A stretch of 64,000 nt of DNA from Alteromonadaceae bacterium (GTDB lineage: Bacteria; Pseudomonadota; Gammaproteobacteria; Enterobacterales; Alteromonadaceae). The stretch spans positions 1-64,000 of the forward strand of contig JABSOI010000020.1 in the NCBI GenBank assembly GCA_013216015.1. Direction: 5' to 3'. A program made the translations under genes and the position numbers. Below, piece after piece: positions 8,375 to 17,500 of this stretch (its first letter is position 1; each line of letters begins with the position of its first letter). Under the pieces are notes generated by a model. The model saw only the letters and a program-made list of their open reading frames with translations. It had not been told where the DNA came from and ran no database searches.

Positions 8375-9757
8375 TTGAAAAACATAAAAAATCTATATTT
8401 ACAGTTGCCTAACCAGCATAAAATAATTCTCAACTCATTTAGCATATTTTTTATGTTCCTGTTGCTTATCCCTACAGAAAATAGAACGGTCAGTAGTCAA
8501 CCCAATGAAAATTCGTTGGAAATTGGCAAACGCTATCAATTAAATGTACCAATGAACACTGCTTTACCCGACATTAAAACAACAAACCCGGCAACAGAAC
8601 AACCAACCCAAGCCCAAAACCAAGCCAAAAACAAGGTTAACACAGAACAACAACTTACCTGGCAAACAGCCAAAGTTCGTCCTGGAGACTCATTAGCTAA
8701 AATATTTAAACGTTTAGGTTTTAGTTCCAGAACCACACACAATGTAAGTGCAGCAAAAGGTAATGAGAGTAAATTACTGACCAAATTAGATATTGGTGAC
8801 AAATTACATATAGGTAGTAATGACAAAGGACAGCTTGTTGAACTCAGCTATCCGCTTTCTAAAACAGAAACACTGCATGTGCAATTAATTAATGGTAGTT
8901 ATCAATCTTATACCGAAACTAAGGCTGTTGAAATCAGGGAAGCCTTTGTTCATGGTGTGATCAAGTCGAACTTCTGGAATGCCGCCGCTGATGCCGGAAT
9001 GAGCGATAATCAAATAATTAACTTAGCCAATATTTTTGGCTGGGATATCGATTTTGCTTTAGATATACGAGAAGGCGACAGCTTTCATATAATTTATGAA
9101 AAACGCTATATCGAAGGTGAATATATTGATACAGGCAAAATTTTAGCCGCTGAATTTATTAACCAGAATGACCAGTTTCAAGCAATTCGTTTTAGTGATG
9201 GTGAGTACTATACTCCTGAAGGAAACAGCATGCGTAAGGCTTTTTTACGCGCCCCTGTGAATTTTAAATATATAAGTTCAAACTTTAAACGTAAACGTTT
9301 TCATCCTATTCAAAAACGCTGGAAATCACATAACGGTACCGATTACAGAGCCAAAACAGGTACACCGGTTGTTGCTGCAGGTAATGGCAAGGTAATACAA
9401 TCAACCTTTACGACACCCAACGGCAACTATGTCTTTATTCAGCATGGTAATGGCATACTGACTAAGTATTTACATTTTTCAAAACGTGCAGTTAAAAAAG
9501 GTCAAAGAGTAAAACAAGGACAAGTTATTGGTTATGTTGGCTCAACCGGGTGGTCTGAAGCACCTCATTTACATTATGAATTTTTGTTAAATGGCGTGCC
9601 TAGAAATCCCCGTACGGTGAAACTTCCTGATGCTCAACCTATCGCCAAAAAATTCAGACAGGAGTTTTCAGAAGTTGCCCTGCTGCGCACTCAAGAATTG
9701 TCTAGTTTCAAAAGAACATTTTTTACAGCCGATGACACTGCTATTCCTGCAGACTAA
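8375..9757 (+). CDS. Cell-wall endopeptidase, M23/LytM family with LysM-like domain (MepM/YebA type)
   Basis: Cleaves peptide cross-links in peptidoglycan so that new material can be inserted. 460 residues: an N-terminal membrane anchor (about 17-37), a Pro/Gln/Ala-rich linker, an OapA/LysM-like region (VRPGDSLAKIFKRLGFS, about 102-118), an M23 N-terminal domain and the zinc metallopeptidase domain from about 320. Zinc ligands are visible in HNGTDYRA and HLHYEF. The start is a TTG at 8375: the first ATG lies inside the membrane segment, and the TTG gives a proper short cytoplasmic N-terminus. The ribosome-binding site is weak. It is followed after 47 bp by anmK, so hydrolysis and recycling of wall material are encoded side by side. 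Confidence 0.9.
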   Translation: MKNIKNLYLQLPNQHKIILNSFSIFFMFLLLIPTENRTVSSQPNENSLEIGKRYQLNVPMNTALPDIKTTNPATEQPTQAQNQAKNKVNTEQQLTWQTAKVRPGDSLAKIFKRLGFSSRTTHNVSAAKGNESKLLTKLDIGDKLHIGSNDKGQLVELSYPLSKTETLHVQLINGSYQSYTETKAVEIREAFVHGVIKSNFWNAAADAGMSDNQIINLANIFGWDIDFALDIREGDSFHIIYEKRYIEGEYIDTGKILAAEFINQNDQFQAIRFSDGEYYTPEGNSMRKAFLRAPVNFKYISSNFKRKRFHPIQKRWKSHNGTDYRAKTGTPVVAAGNGKVIQSTFTTPNGNYVFIQHGNGILTKYLHFSKRAVKKGQRVKQGQVIGYVGSTGWSEAPHLHYEFLLNGVPRNPRTVKLPDAQPIAKKFRQEFSEVALLRTQELSSFKRTFFTADDTAIPAD

Positions 9758-9804
9758 TGGCGCTACAAATTAATAGAACCATAAATTAATGGAACCCCAG
9801 ATTA

Positions 9805-11052
9805 ATGACAAACACCGACAGAGCCCTTGCAGACAATAGATCTAAGTCGGGAGGTAATAACCAAAAGTATTATATCGGTTTAATGTCTGGCACCAGCGCT
9901 GATGGTATTGATTTAGCGTTAGTTGATTTTAATCAGTTATCGACCGAAAACATTGAGTCGGTTTCAAGTGTTCCAAAACTGATCGCCAGTTTTTACCAAG
10001 CCTACAGTCCACAAACCCGACAAAAGATCACTTCACTTTATACCCCCTCTTCCAATGAGATCGATCAGGCTTTTGCACTGGATGTTGAACTGGCTCATTT
10101 ATTTAGTGATGCAATCGATAAATTACTGCAACAGGAAAAACTTAACGCGAGTGACATTATCGCGATAGGAAATCATGGTCAGACAATTCGTCACCGACCT
10201 AATCTACCCAATCCTTTCACTTTACAGATTGGTTGTTGTCAAACTTTAGCAACGTTAACTAATATTCGGGTAATAGGACAATTCAGACGTAAAGATATGG
10301 CGCTGGGGGGTCAGGGAGCACCTTTAGTTCCCGCTTTTCATCAGGCAATATTTAAACAGGCAAAACAAGATGTTTTTGTTATTAATATTGGTGGCATTGC
10401 TAATATTACCTATTTGCCATGTTCATCTCAAAAAAGCATTTTAGGTTTTGATACCGGACCAGGCAATGCGCTAATGGATGATTGGTTTCAAACCAATTTC
10501 CCCAATCATACCAATAACTATGATAACAATGGTGACTGGGCAGCCACAGGTACAAGTAATAAGTATTTATTGGCGCAATTAATGGCAGATAACTATTTTA
10601 AACTACCTCCACCAAAAAGTACGGGTCGGGAATACTTCAGTGTTGAATGGTTAACCAAGCATTTATCAAACTTTCAACAAAAAAAAACACTAAACAATCT
10701 ACAAAGTGATCAACAAAGTAATCACCCATTAACAGTTAACGATATACAGGCTACGTTGATAAATCTTACCGCTTCATCAATTTCAAATTCGATAAAACAA
10801 CACGCTCAACAGGCCAAAATTTACCTTTGTGGTGGTGGTGTGCACAATAAAGAATTAAAAAATCAATTGATTCAACAATTAACAAACTATGATGTCATTC
10901 TTACAGATCAAAATGGTATTAACACTGACATAGTTGAGGCTATGGCCTTTGCCTGGCTGGCCTTCGCTTATGACAAAATGTTATTAAGCAGCATCCCAGC
11001 TGTAACGGGGGCTAGCAAAAGTAGCACCCTTGGAACGTCCTTTTACCCTTGA
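9805..11052 (+). CDS. anmK: Anhydro-N-acetylmuramic acid kinase
   Basis: Hydrolyses and phosphorylates 1,6-anhydro-MurNAc from wall turnover to MurNAc-6-phosphate, which MurQ then converts for recycling. 415 residues with the diagnostic phosphate-binding opening YIGLMSGTSADGID (residues 24-37), GNHGQTIRH near 120, INIGGIANITYL near 192 and FDTGPGNALMD near 215. The N-terminus is about 20 residues longer than usual and has no clear ribosome-binding site, so translation may start further in or be coupled to the gene upstream. A 15-bp imperfect direct repeat (AAATTAATAGAACC-type) fills the 47-bp gap before it. Confidence 0.96.
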   Translation: MTNTDRALADNRSKSGGNNQKYYIGLMSGTSADGIDLALVDFNQLSTENIESVSSVPKLIASFYQAYSPQTRQKITSLYTPSSNEIDQAFALDVELAHLFSDAIDKLLQQEKLNASDIIAIGNHGQTIRHRPNLPNPFTLQIGCCQTLATLTNIRVIGQFRRKDMALGGQGAPLVPAFHQAIFKQAKQDVFVINIGGIANITYLPCSSQKSILGFDTGPGNALMDDWFQTNFPNHTNNYDNNGDWAATGTSNKYLLAQLMADNYFKLPPPKSTGREYFSVEWLTKHLSNFQQKKTLNNLQSDQQSNHPLTVNDIQATLINLTASSISNSIKQHAQQAKIYLCGGGVHNKELKNQLIQQLTNYDVILTDQNGINTDIVEAMAFAWLAFAYDKMLLSSIPAVTGASKSSTLGTSFYP

Positions 11053-11221
11053 ATTTAACTAGATCTAATTGATATTCCCTATATAATGGAATATTGACCG
11101 CTTAAAAAATGTGCATATTTTTGCGATTTGGTTAAACTGACAATTTAATAATAAATCCTGCCACTGGCGCTCGAATTTATCAGCAATTTTTCAGCGATGA
11201 AATTAAACAAGAGGGGGAGTG

Positions 11222-11413
11222 ATGAAATTTAATGATATTCATATTGGTATGAAATGCGGCAGCAAAAAAGGCAGCGGTACCGTAACTTGGGTTGATGACT
11301 CTACACGGACCGTTTATTTAGCAAATACTGAAAACAACAATAGTTTTGAAGTTAATTTTGAAGAAATCATTGATGATCCTCAAATACATAACAAGGAAGA
11401 TTTGTATTACTGA
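11222..11413 (+). CDS. Small conserved-looking protein of unknown function
   Basis: 63 residues, a compact beta-rich sequence (IHIGMKCGSKKGSGTVTWV, then YLANTENNNSFEVNFEEI) that resembles an SH3-like or OB-like small barrel. A strong ribosome-binding site GAGGGGGAG precedes the ATG at 11222; a GTG three bases earlier is possible. It is monocistronic, 170 bp after anmK, and followed by a strong terminator, which supports it as a real gene. No function can be named. Confidence 0.65.
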   Translation: MKFNDIHIGMKCGSKKGSGTVTWVDDSTRTVYLANTENNNSFEVNFEEIIDDPQIHNKEDLYY

Positions 11414-11526
11414 TATATCAATAAAAACATAGTAAAAATTAACGGTAACAAACTAGTAAAAGAGAAATAACAGTTGCGCACCAATAATTAAGCTTAAGCA
11501 CCAAACGAGGTTTGCTTAACCTGAAT

Positions 11527-11553
11527 AACCCCCTCTGCAGCAGGGGGTTTTTG
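11527..11553 (+). terminator. Rho-independent terminator
   Basis: Stem of AACCCCCT pairing with AGGGGGTT around CTGCAGC, followed by TTTTTG. It ends transcription of the small gene at 11222-11413 and separates it from the convergent GH117 gene. Confidence 0.9.
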
Positions 11554-11648
11554 TTATCTGATTATTACTTAGTCAGCACCTTTTGAGCACTTAATTAGCA
11601 CTCAATAAACAATTTATTAGCTACCACTAAATAAATCTCTCTAGCTAC

Positions 11649-11692
11649 CTACCACTTACCTATCACTTATCTATCACTTATCTATCACTTTT
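11649..11692. repeat. 11-bp tandem repeat overlapping the end of a GH117 gene
   Basis: Four units of CTATCACTTAT type. The last unit overlaps the TGA stop (11685-11687) of the minus-strand GH117 gene, so the array grows into the 3-prime end of the gene. Confidence 0.8.
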
Positions 11693-12785
11693 GTCGAAAT
11701 AGGTTATCTCTGGTAATACCAAAACGTTCTGGCTCTTTCATCACGTCTCTTATCGTGCTGTAATGCGGGAAATTATGCCAACCTAAATCTTTTTCACCGT
11801 GGCGAGTTAAGTCACAAGTAAATCCCACCAGAAATGACCAGTCTGAGGCTCCGTAATGGGCTAATCCCCATGAAAATCCTTGACCATCACCATTGTCCAG
11901 AAATTTATCTGGGATATATGCACCACCCGCAGGAGGAATATCTTCGAGGGTGGTAATAATGTCAAAATCTACTCCATTTTCGGAATATTGAATCGTGCCT
12001 TTTTCCGGCCCAGCCCAATCGACTATTGCTGCCATGCCAGTTTTCCATGGAAATACCCAAGTTTCATGGCCACTGTTAGAAACAGGATTAGCTTCATGTT
12101 TAATGTAAGGACCTTCAGGACAGGTGGCAATGGCCAGACCCCATTTGGAATCAGTAAACATTTTCTCACCAATTGCATGTCCCTTATAATATAAATAATA
12201 TTGTCCCTTAAATTTAATGATACCAGGATCATGAATCGCCCCACTATCCCAGGAGCCAGGTTCTAAGGCTGCCCCCCAATTAGAATCACCATGCTCAGTG
12301 GGGTTAATAAGTTTACCATCTCGACAAGGTGCTAAAATTGGCTCAGCTAATTTAGTCCATGGGCCATCAGGACTTTCTGCCCATGACAATCCCACTACAT
12401 TAAGCGGATCATTGTTACGCTTCGCCTGATAACATAAATAATATTTTCCCTCAGCCACTAATATTTCAGTGGTGAAAACACTGTATTCGTCCCACGATCC
12501 CGCTTTACCTCTGACAACAGCGGCTCCCTTTTCTTGCCAGGTGATGCCATCATCGCTAACCGCATACCAAATATCGGCGTTCAGCCAACTTGATGTATTA
12601 CATTCATTGCGGGTATACCAAATATAATATTTTTCATTCACTTTAATAATGGTACTGGGATCACGACGGTTAACCCCTTTTTCATAACCTAAGCCACTTA
12701 CTGCTTTATAACGAAACCGGGTATATAATTCGTTTTCACTGTCATCGACTTGATGACGTTGCATTGCTGCACTTATCTTAGCCAC
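11685..12785 (-). CDS. GH117 family hydrolase, alpha-1,3-(3,6-anhydro)-L-galactosidase
   Basis: Releases 3,6-anhydro-L-galactose from the non-reducing end of neoagaro-oligosaccharides, the last hydrolytic step of agar use. 366 residues with a five-bladed propeller style typical of GH117: NELYTRFRYKAVSGLGYE (18-35), RRDPSTIIKV (40-49), YYIWYTR, GAIHDPGIIKF near 180, NSGHETWVFPW near 237. No signal peptide, so it acts in the cytoplasm on imported disaccharide. The start is a GTG with GGGAG eight bases upstream. It follows the GPH symporter gene by 71 bp on the same strand, so uptake and cleavage are co-transcribed. A second GH117 lies at 22396. Families acting on carrageenan-derived sugars also occur in GH117; the L-galactose-type downstream genes favour agar. 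Confidence 0.88.
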   Translation of the reverse strand: MAKISAAMQRHQVDDSENELYTRFRYKAVSGLGYEKGVNRRDPSTIIKVNEKYYIWYTRNECNTSSWLNADIWYAVSDDGITWQEKGAAVVRGKAGSWDEYSVFTTEILVAEGKYYLCYQAKRNNDPLNVVGLSWAESPDGPWTKLAEPILAPCRDGKLINPTEHGDSNWGAALEPGSWDSGAIHDPGIIKFKGQYYLYYKGHAIGEKMFTDSKWGLAIATCPEGPYIKHEANPVSNSGHETWVFPWKTGMAAIVDWAGPEKGTIQYSENGVDFDIITTLEDIPPAGGAYIPDKFLDNGDGQGFSWGLAHYGASDWSFLVGFTCDLTRHGEKDLGWHNFPHYSTIRDVMKEPERFGITRDNLFRQK

Positions 12786-12856
12786 TTCTGTACTCCCGCT
12801 TCTCTACTCAAAATGAAAAATTTCCAACATTACAATCAATGGTATTCACAGCCACA

Positions 12857-14245
12857 TTAACCATATAATTTGCACCGAATTTCTTCTCTTCTGGCACTGT
12901 CCAGGTTATAAAAAATCATAATAATGCCCGCGCCAACAAAGAGTAAACCTGGCAGCAATGTACTGATGAAATTAATACTTTCAACGACCTCTTGTGGTTG
13001 AACATCTACGCTGGCGTCATAACCTGTGGACCCTAATATCCACAAAACAATCGCGGTACCAAAACCCAGACCCACTTTCAAGCTGAATAGAAATAAAGCA
13101 AAAAACAAACCTGACATATTTTTTCCAGTACGGCTTTGTTGATAATCAACCACATCACTTAACATACTCCAAATAAGCGGGATCATACTCATCCATAAAA
13201 ATGTTGTTAAAACACCAAAAGATAAAATAGTCACATAAGCTGAAGGGGGTAACCAATATGGGATGGCTGTAAGTACAGCACAAATAAACATTAAAGCTTT
13301 ATACGATTTCACTTTATCGAAACGTGCCCATAACCATGCTGAAAGAGCGGCACCAGCCACTGCTCCAATTGATCCAAGCGTCATAAAACTGGTAAGTTTA
13401 TCTTCTGTATCCAACACATTAACTACGTAATATATTGTGGTGGTGCCTTTCAACGTCAAGGTGATAAAAAAGAGTATATTGGCAAAAAACAAAATCACTA
13501 ATTGGTTGTTGGTAAACGCGGCTTTCAAGTCGAGAAAAAGCTCAGCCAAACCACTTTTTTCGCTCTTGACCATATTTGCAACCGGGTGACGTTCGGCTAC
13601 AGTAAAGAAGCAATAAAATAAGCAGGCAGAAATGATCAGAGCAAATATTACCGCAGTAAATAAAAAGCCCCGTTGTTGATCCCCTCCTCCCAGCAGCTCT
13701 ACAAGATTGAAAGTAGTGGCAGCAACAAATACCCCCGCTAACATGCCTAAACCAAAACGATAGGATTGCAAAGAGGTACGCTCATCCGAATCCTTTGTTA
13801 GAAATCCTGCCATCGCTGAAAAAGGCACATTTACTAATGTATAAGCCAACGTTAACAGCGTGTAACTAACATAAGCATATATCAGCATGCCAGTATAATC
13901 TAACTCAGGCACATAAAATAACATAACAAAAGATAAAGCCAGAGGAATAGTACCGTATAGAATAAATGGACGGCATGTGCCATATTTAGTGCGGGTACGA
14001 TCCACCCACATACCAACAATCGGATCGGTTACCGCATCGATCACTCTCAACACCAAATACATAGTACCTGCGTGAATAGGGTTTAAACCATAAACATCGG
14101 TATAGAAGAATGGCAGGAACATTGCCATCATTTGCCAGACGATATTATTACCAAAATCTCCCATGCCATAATTAAATTTTGTTTTTCTGGGAAGGCTGTC
14201 TGAACAAACCTGTGGGGGTGTAACTACATCTGTGTATGTTGTCAT
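12857..14245 (-). CDS. GPH-family sugar:cation symporter
   Basis: 462 residues with 12 hydrophobic segments in the glycoside-pentoside-hexuronide pattern: FNYGMGDFGNNIVWQM at the N-terminus, LVLRVIDAVTDPIVGMWVDR in loop 2-3 and SMLSDVVDYQQSRTGK near residue 365. It would carry neoagarobiose or anhydrogalactose across the inner membrane with H+ or Na+. It is the first gene of a minus-strand operon with the GH117 gene, and an ATTGTTAACAAT site lies 63 bp upstream of its start, so it is probably derepressed together with the rest of the locus. The exact sugar cannot be read from the sequence. Confidence 0.88.
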   Translation of the reverse strand: MTTYTDVVTPPQVCSDSLPRKTKFNYGMGDFGNNIVWQMMAMFLPFFYTDVYGLNPIHAGTMYLVLRVIDAVTDPIVGMWVDRTRTKYGTCRPFILYGTIPLALSFVMLFYVPELDYTGMLIYAYVSYTLLTLAYTLVNVPFSAMAGFLTKDSDERTSLQSYRFGLGMLAGVFVAATTFNLVELLGGGDQQRGFLFTAVIFALIISACLFYCFFTVAERHPVANMVKSEKSGLAELFLDLKAAFTNNQLVILFFANILFFITLTLKGTTTIYYVVNVLDTEDKLTSFMTLGSIGAVAGAALSAWLWARFDKVKSYKALMFICAVLTAIPYWLPPSAYVTILSFGVLTTFLWMSMIPLIWSMLSDVVDYQQSRTGKNMSGLFFALFLFSLKVGLGFGTAIVLWILGSTGYDASVDVQPQEVVESINFISTLLPGLLFVGAGIIMIFYNLDSARREEIRCKLYG

Positions 14246-14307
14246 TTTTATTATTACCGATGAGTGAAATATTAAAAAATTTCATGCTGAGCAAGATAAT
14301 TTTTATT

Positions 14308-14319
14308 ATTGTTAACAAT
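14308..14319. promoter_or_regulatory. Operator-like palindrome upstream of the GPH symporter
   Basis: Perfect 12-bp palindrome ATTGTTAACAAT, 63 bp upstream of the start at 14245. The same motif occurs in all control regions of the agar locus. Probably bound by the GntR regulator encoded at 29554. Confidence 0.7.
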
Positions 14320-14445
14320 TTACAAAACAATAATTTAACAGCTGTTCAAATTGCTGTAAACAAATTTTTATCACAAAACTAAATATTTATGCCCAAACGA
14401 CTTACAAATGTACTGATTGGTATTATTTGCTTGCAGAGAAATAAA

Positions 14446-14482
14446 TAAAAAAAGGCACTACCATCAGATGTGTAGTGCCTTT
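14446..14482 (-). terminator. Rho-independent terminator after the 1443-residue enzyme gene
   Basis: AAAGGCACTAC (14451-14461) pairs perfectly with GTAGTGCCTTT (14472-14482). Read on the minus strand the stem is followed by a run of seven T, so it ends transcription of the gene that stops at 14576. Confidence 0.9.
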
Positions 14483-14575
14483 ATTACTTTGCTCTTAGCT
14501 GTTCACTAATTACGTTAACAGTTACTCTTACTTAACAAGCATAAACTTAACCAGCATTAACTTTTAACCAACAAA

Positions 14576-17500
14576 TTAAAGCTGCGTTACTGCAACGTTA
14601 CCTAAACCAAGTTTATTGATAGAAAGGAACGAATATTTATTTTCTAAAGCAATAATTCCAAACCCAGTCACTGCATGCAAATTAATACTGCTTGCTGAAT
14701 TGACCGGACTAGGAGTCATTGATTCCCCTCCTTGATTAACACTATCCATATCAATAACCGCAGCATGATGAGCATCCAACTTTTGCCAGGTCAACGTATT
14801 GATATTAACGTTGTTATTACTTCTGTTAGCGTCAAAACCAAGCGCAGGTAAAGTTATGCTGGAAGATTGCCACCACCCCTGATCATCACGCACTAGCATA
14901 GCAATATTCTGGCCCGGCGATTCTGCAATATTCATCACTAACTTAGCCGTACTGTCACTGATATCAACACTGATTGTTGAAACATTGCTGTTACCTCCAG
15001 TATTCATGCTACTGGTTGTATCAAACCGGGTATATATCCTTGATCCTGCTTTTGCGCCACCCTGGAATTGGACGATACCACCCCATTGAGTATTATGAGT
15101 AATAGCGGCGCCCGAGGTATAACCACCCCATGCCCAACCTTTAGAGAAGCGTCCTATATATTCATCGCCGTTTCCAGTGTTATCAAGATTAAACATTTGA
15201 CCGGGTATGATGGAATTATCAAAGGTTTCGGTTATATATACCAGTGGCCCAATGCTTGGAATTGAATTGGCATCAAAGGGATCACTACCCGCCGCCACTT
15301 CGTCTACATCCGTATAACCATCCCCGTCAGAGTCAAGGTTAATCGGTGTTTCACTTGCATCATACGGATCACTTCCTGCAGCAACTTCAACTACATTACT
15401 AAAGCCATCGCCATCCGAATCAAGATTATCCGGCGTCTCACTGGCATTTAACGGATCACTACCCGCGGCAATTTCAACATCGTCATTATAACCATCGCCA
15501 TCATCATCTTGATCTGCATTGTCACCCAAACCATCATTGTCGAAGTCTGAACACTCGGTTGCATCAGTAGGGAAAGCATCCGTTGCATTAGGACAGCTAT
15601 CGCCATCAAAGTTAACCGGTGTCGAAGCAGCATCAGCCGGATCACTACCAGCAGCTAGCTCAACCGTATCAGTATAACCATCACCATCAGAGTCTGTAGT
15701 ATCAGGTACAGAGTTTGCGTCAAAAGGATCACTGCCTGCGGCAATTTCTACCAGATTAGTAAAGCCATCTCCATCAGAATCAAGGTTAAGTGGTGTCTCG
15801 TTTGCATCAAACGGATCACTACCCGCTGCCGCTTCTTCAACATCACTAAAACCATCATTATCATCATCTAAATCGGCATTATCACCTATAGTATCATTAT
15901 CAAAATCCAGACACTCAGAAGCATCCCTCGGGAAAACATCCTCAATATTCACACAGCTGTCACCATCAAAATTAATCGGTGTTTTGGCCGCATTATAAGG
16001 ATCACTGTCCGCTGCGTTTTCAGTAACGTTAGTATAACCATCACCATCAGAATCAAGATTAAGCGGGGTTTCGCCAGCATCATTCTCATCACTGCCCGCT
16101 GCCCTTTCCTCTACATCAGTAAAACCATCTCCGTCAGAATCCACCGTCATGGGAGTTGAGCTTGCGTCCAGCGGATCACTGCCTGCGGCTATTTCATCTT
16201 CATCACTATAACCATCACCGTCAGTATCAATTGCTTCATCTTGAGGAATATTGAAATATGAATTGTATATACCCAATTCCATCATTGACATCACAGTGTT
16301 CGAATCTTCCAGAGCAATAACACCAAAACCGGTGATCCTGGAATAATTCGGTGTACCTGATGTGCCCAAAGTAATAGGCGCTTCACCGCCGTCATCCACT
16401 TCGTCCATATCTATAACCCCAGTGCTGGCAGAATCTAAAGCCGTCCAGGTAAAGTCATGAACCGCGTGTCTGTCGGTCCTCAGGGAATCCCACCCTAAGG
16501 CAGGTATTGCAAGGGTTGATGATTGCCACCAAGTATTATTATCTCTGATCAACAACGCCCAGTTTTGAGCGGGAGCTGTTGCAATATTTAAAACAATCGC
16601 GGCATCATCGGCACTCATATCAACTTCATAGCTATTTTTATTAGCCTTTGAGGTAGTTGTTAGAGAGGTTTGGGTATCAAGACGCGTATAAATTCTTGAA
16701 CCAGCTTTAGCACCATTTTGAAACTGAACCAAACCTGTCCACTGAGTATTTTGAGAAATTTCACCCCCGGCAGAATATCCCCCCCAAGCCCAGTTTTGCT
16801 CAAAACGCTGAATTTTTTCATTGCTATCACCTTCACCATCAAAGAAAACATAACCCTGTGGATTCGGATCAAGATTTACTTCAAACAATTCGGTTCTTGT
16901 TTCTTTTTCAATAGGTACACAAAGTTCAGGGTTATCTTCACACGGGAAACCCGCTTTAGTATAAAGTTCAATTATGCCCCAACTCGTTAAACTTGGCACT
17001 GTCACGGTAGTAACACCATTTGAGTAACTTACATTCAAATGAACCGTTGCCTGACCAGCCTGACTATAAGCCGCACCAACAAATCCAGCGCTAACCCCTG
17101 CAAACAAACTGTCGTTTACAGTAACGGTTAAATTGGATTTTGGATTAATACTGGCGGTGCCGGCATTGAAGTCCCGGTTAACTAAATGCATGATACGTGG
17201 TGCATTGTTCATACCCGCATTCAGCTCTGCATTATCTCTTGGAAATAACGCAACTTGTGCAACATCAACAGACATTTCTTCAGGTAATAAACTATAAATT
17301 GACGCAGTATCAGGCCAGGTGACAACTTTGGTGCCATAAGAGCCGAGTTTATCCGCTTGAGCTGTATCAAGTGGCATGCCATTAAAATCAGTTTTAACAA
17401 TTACGCTGAAATCGTCCATTGCACTGCTTTGGTCGACATCAGTTAAATATTTGGGCCACCAATCATCACCGGCGATTAACAGTTTATAAGGAATATTCTG

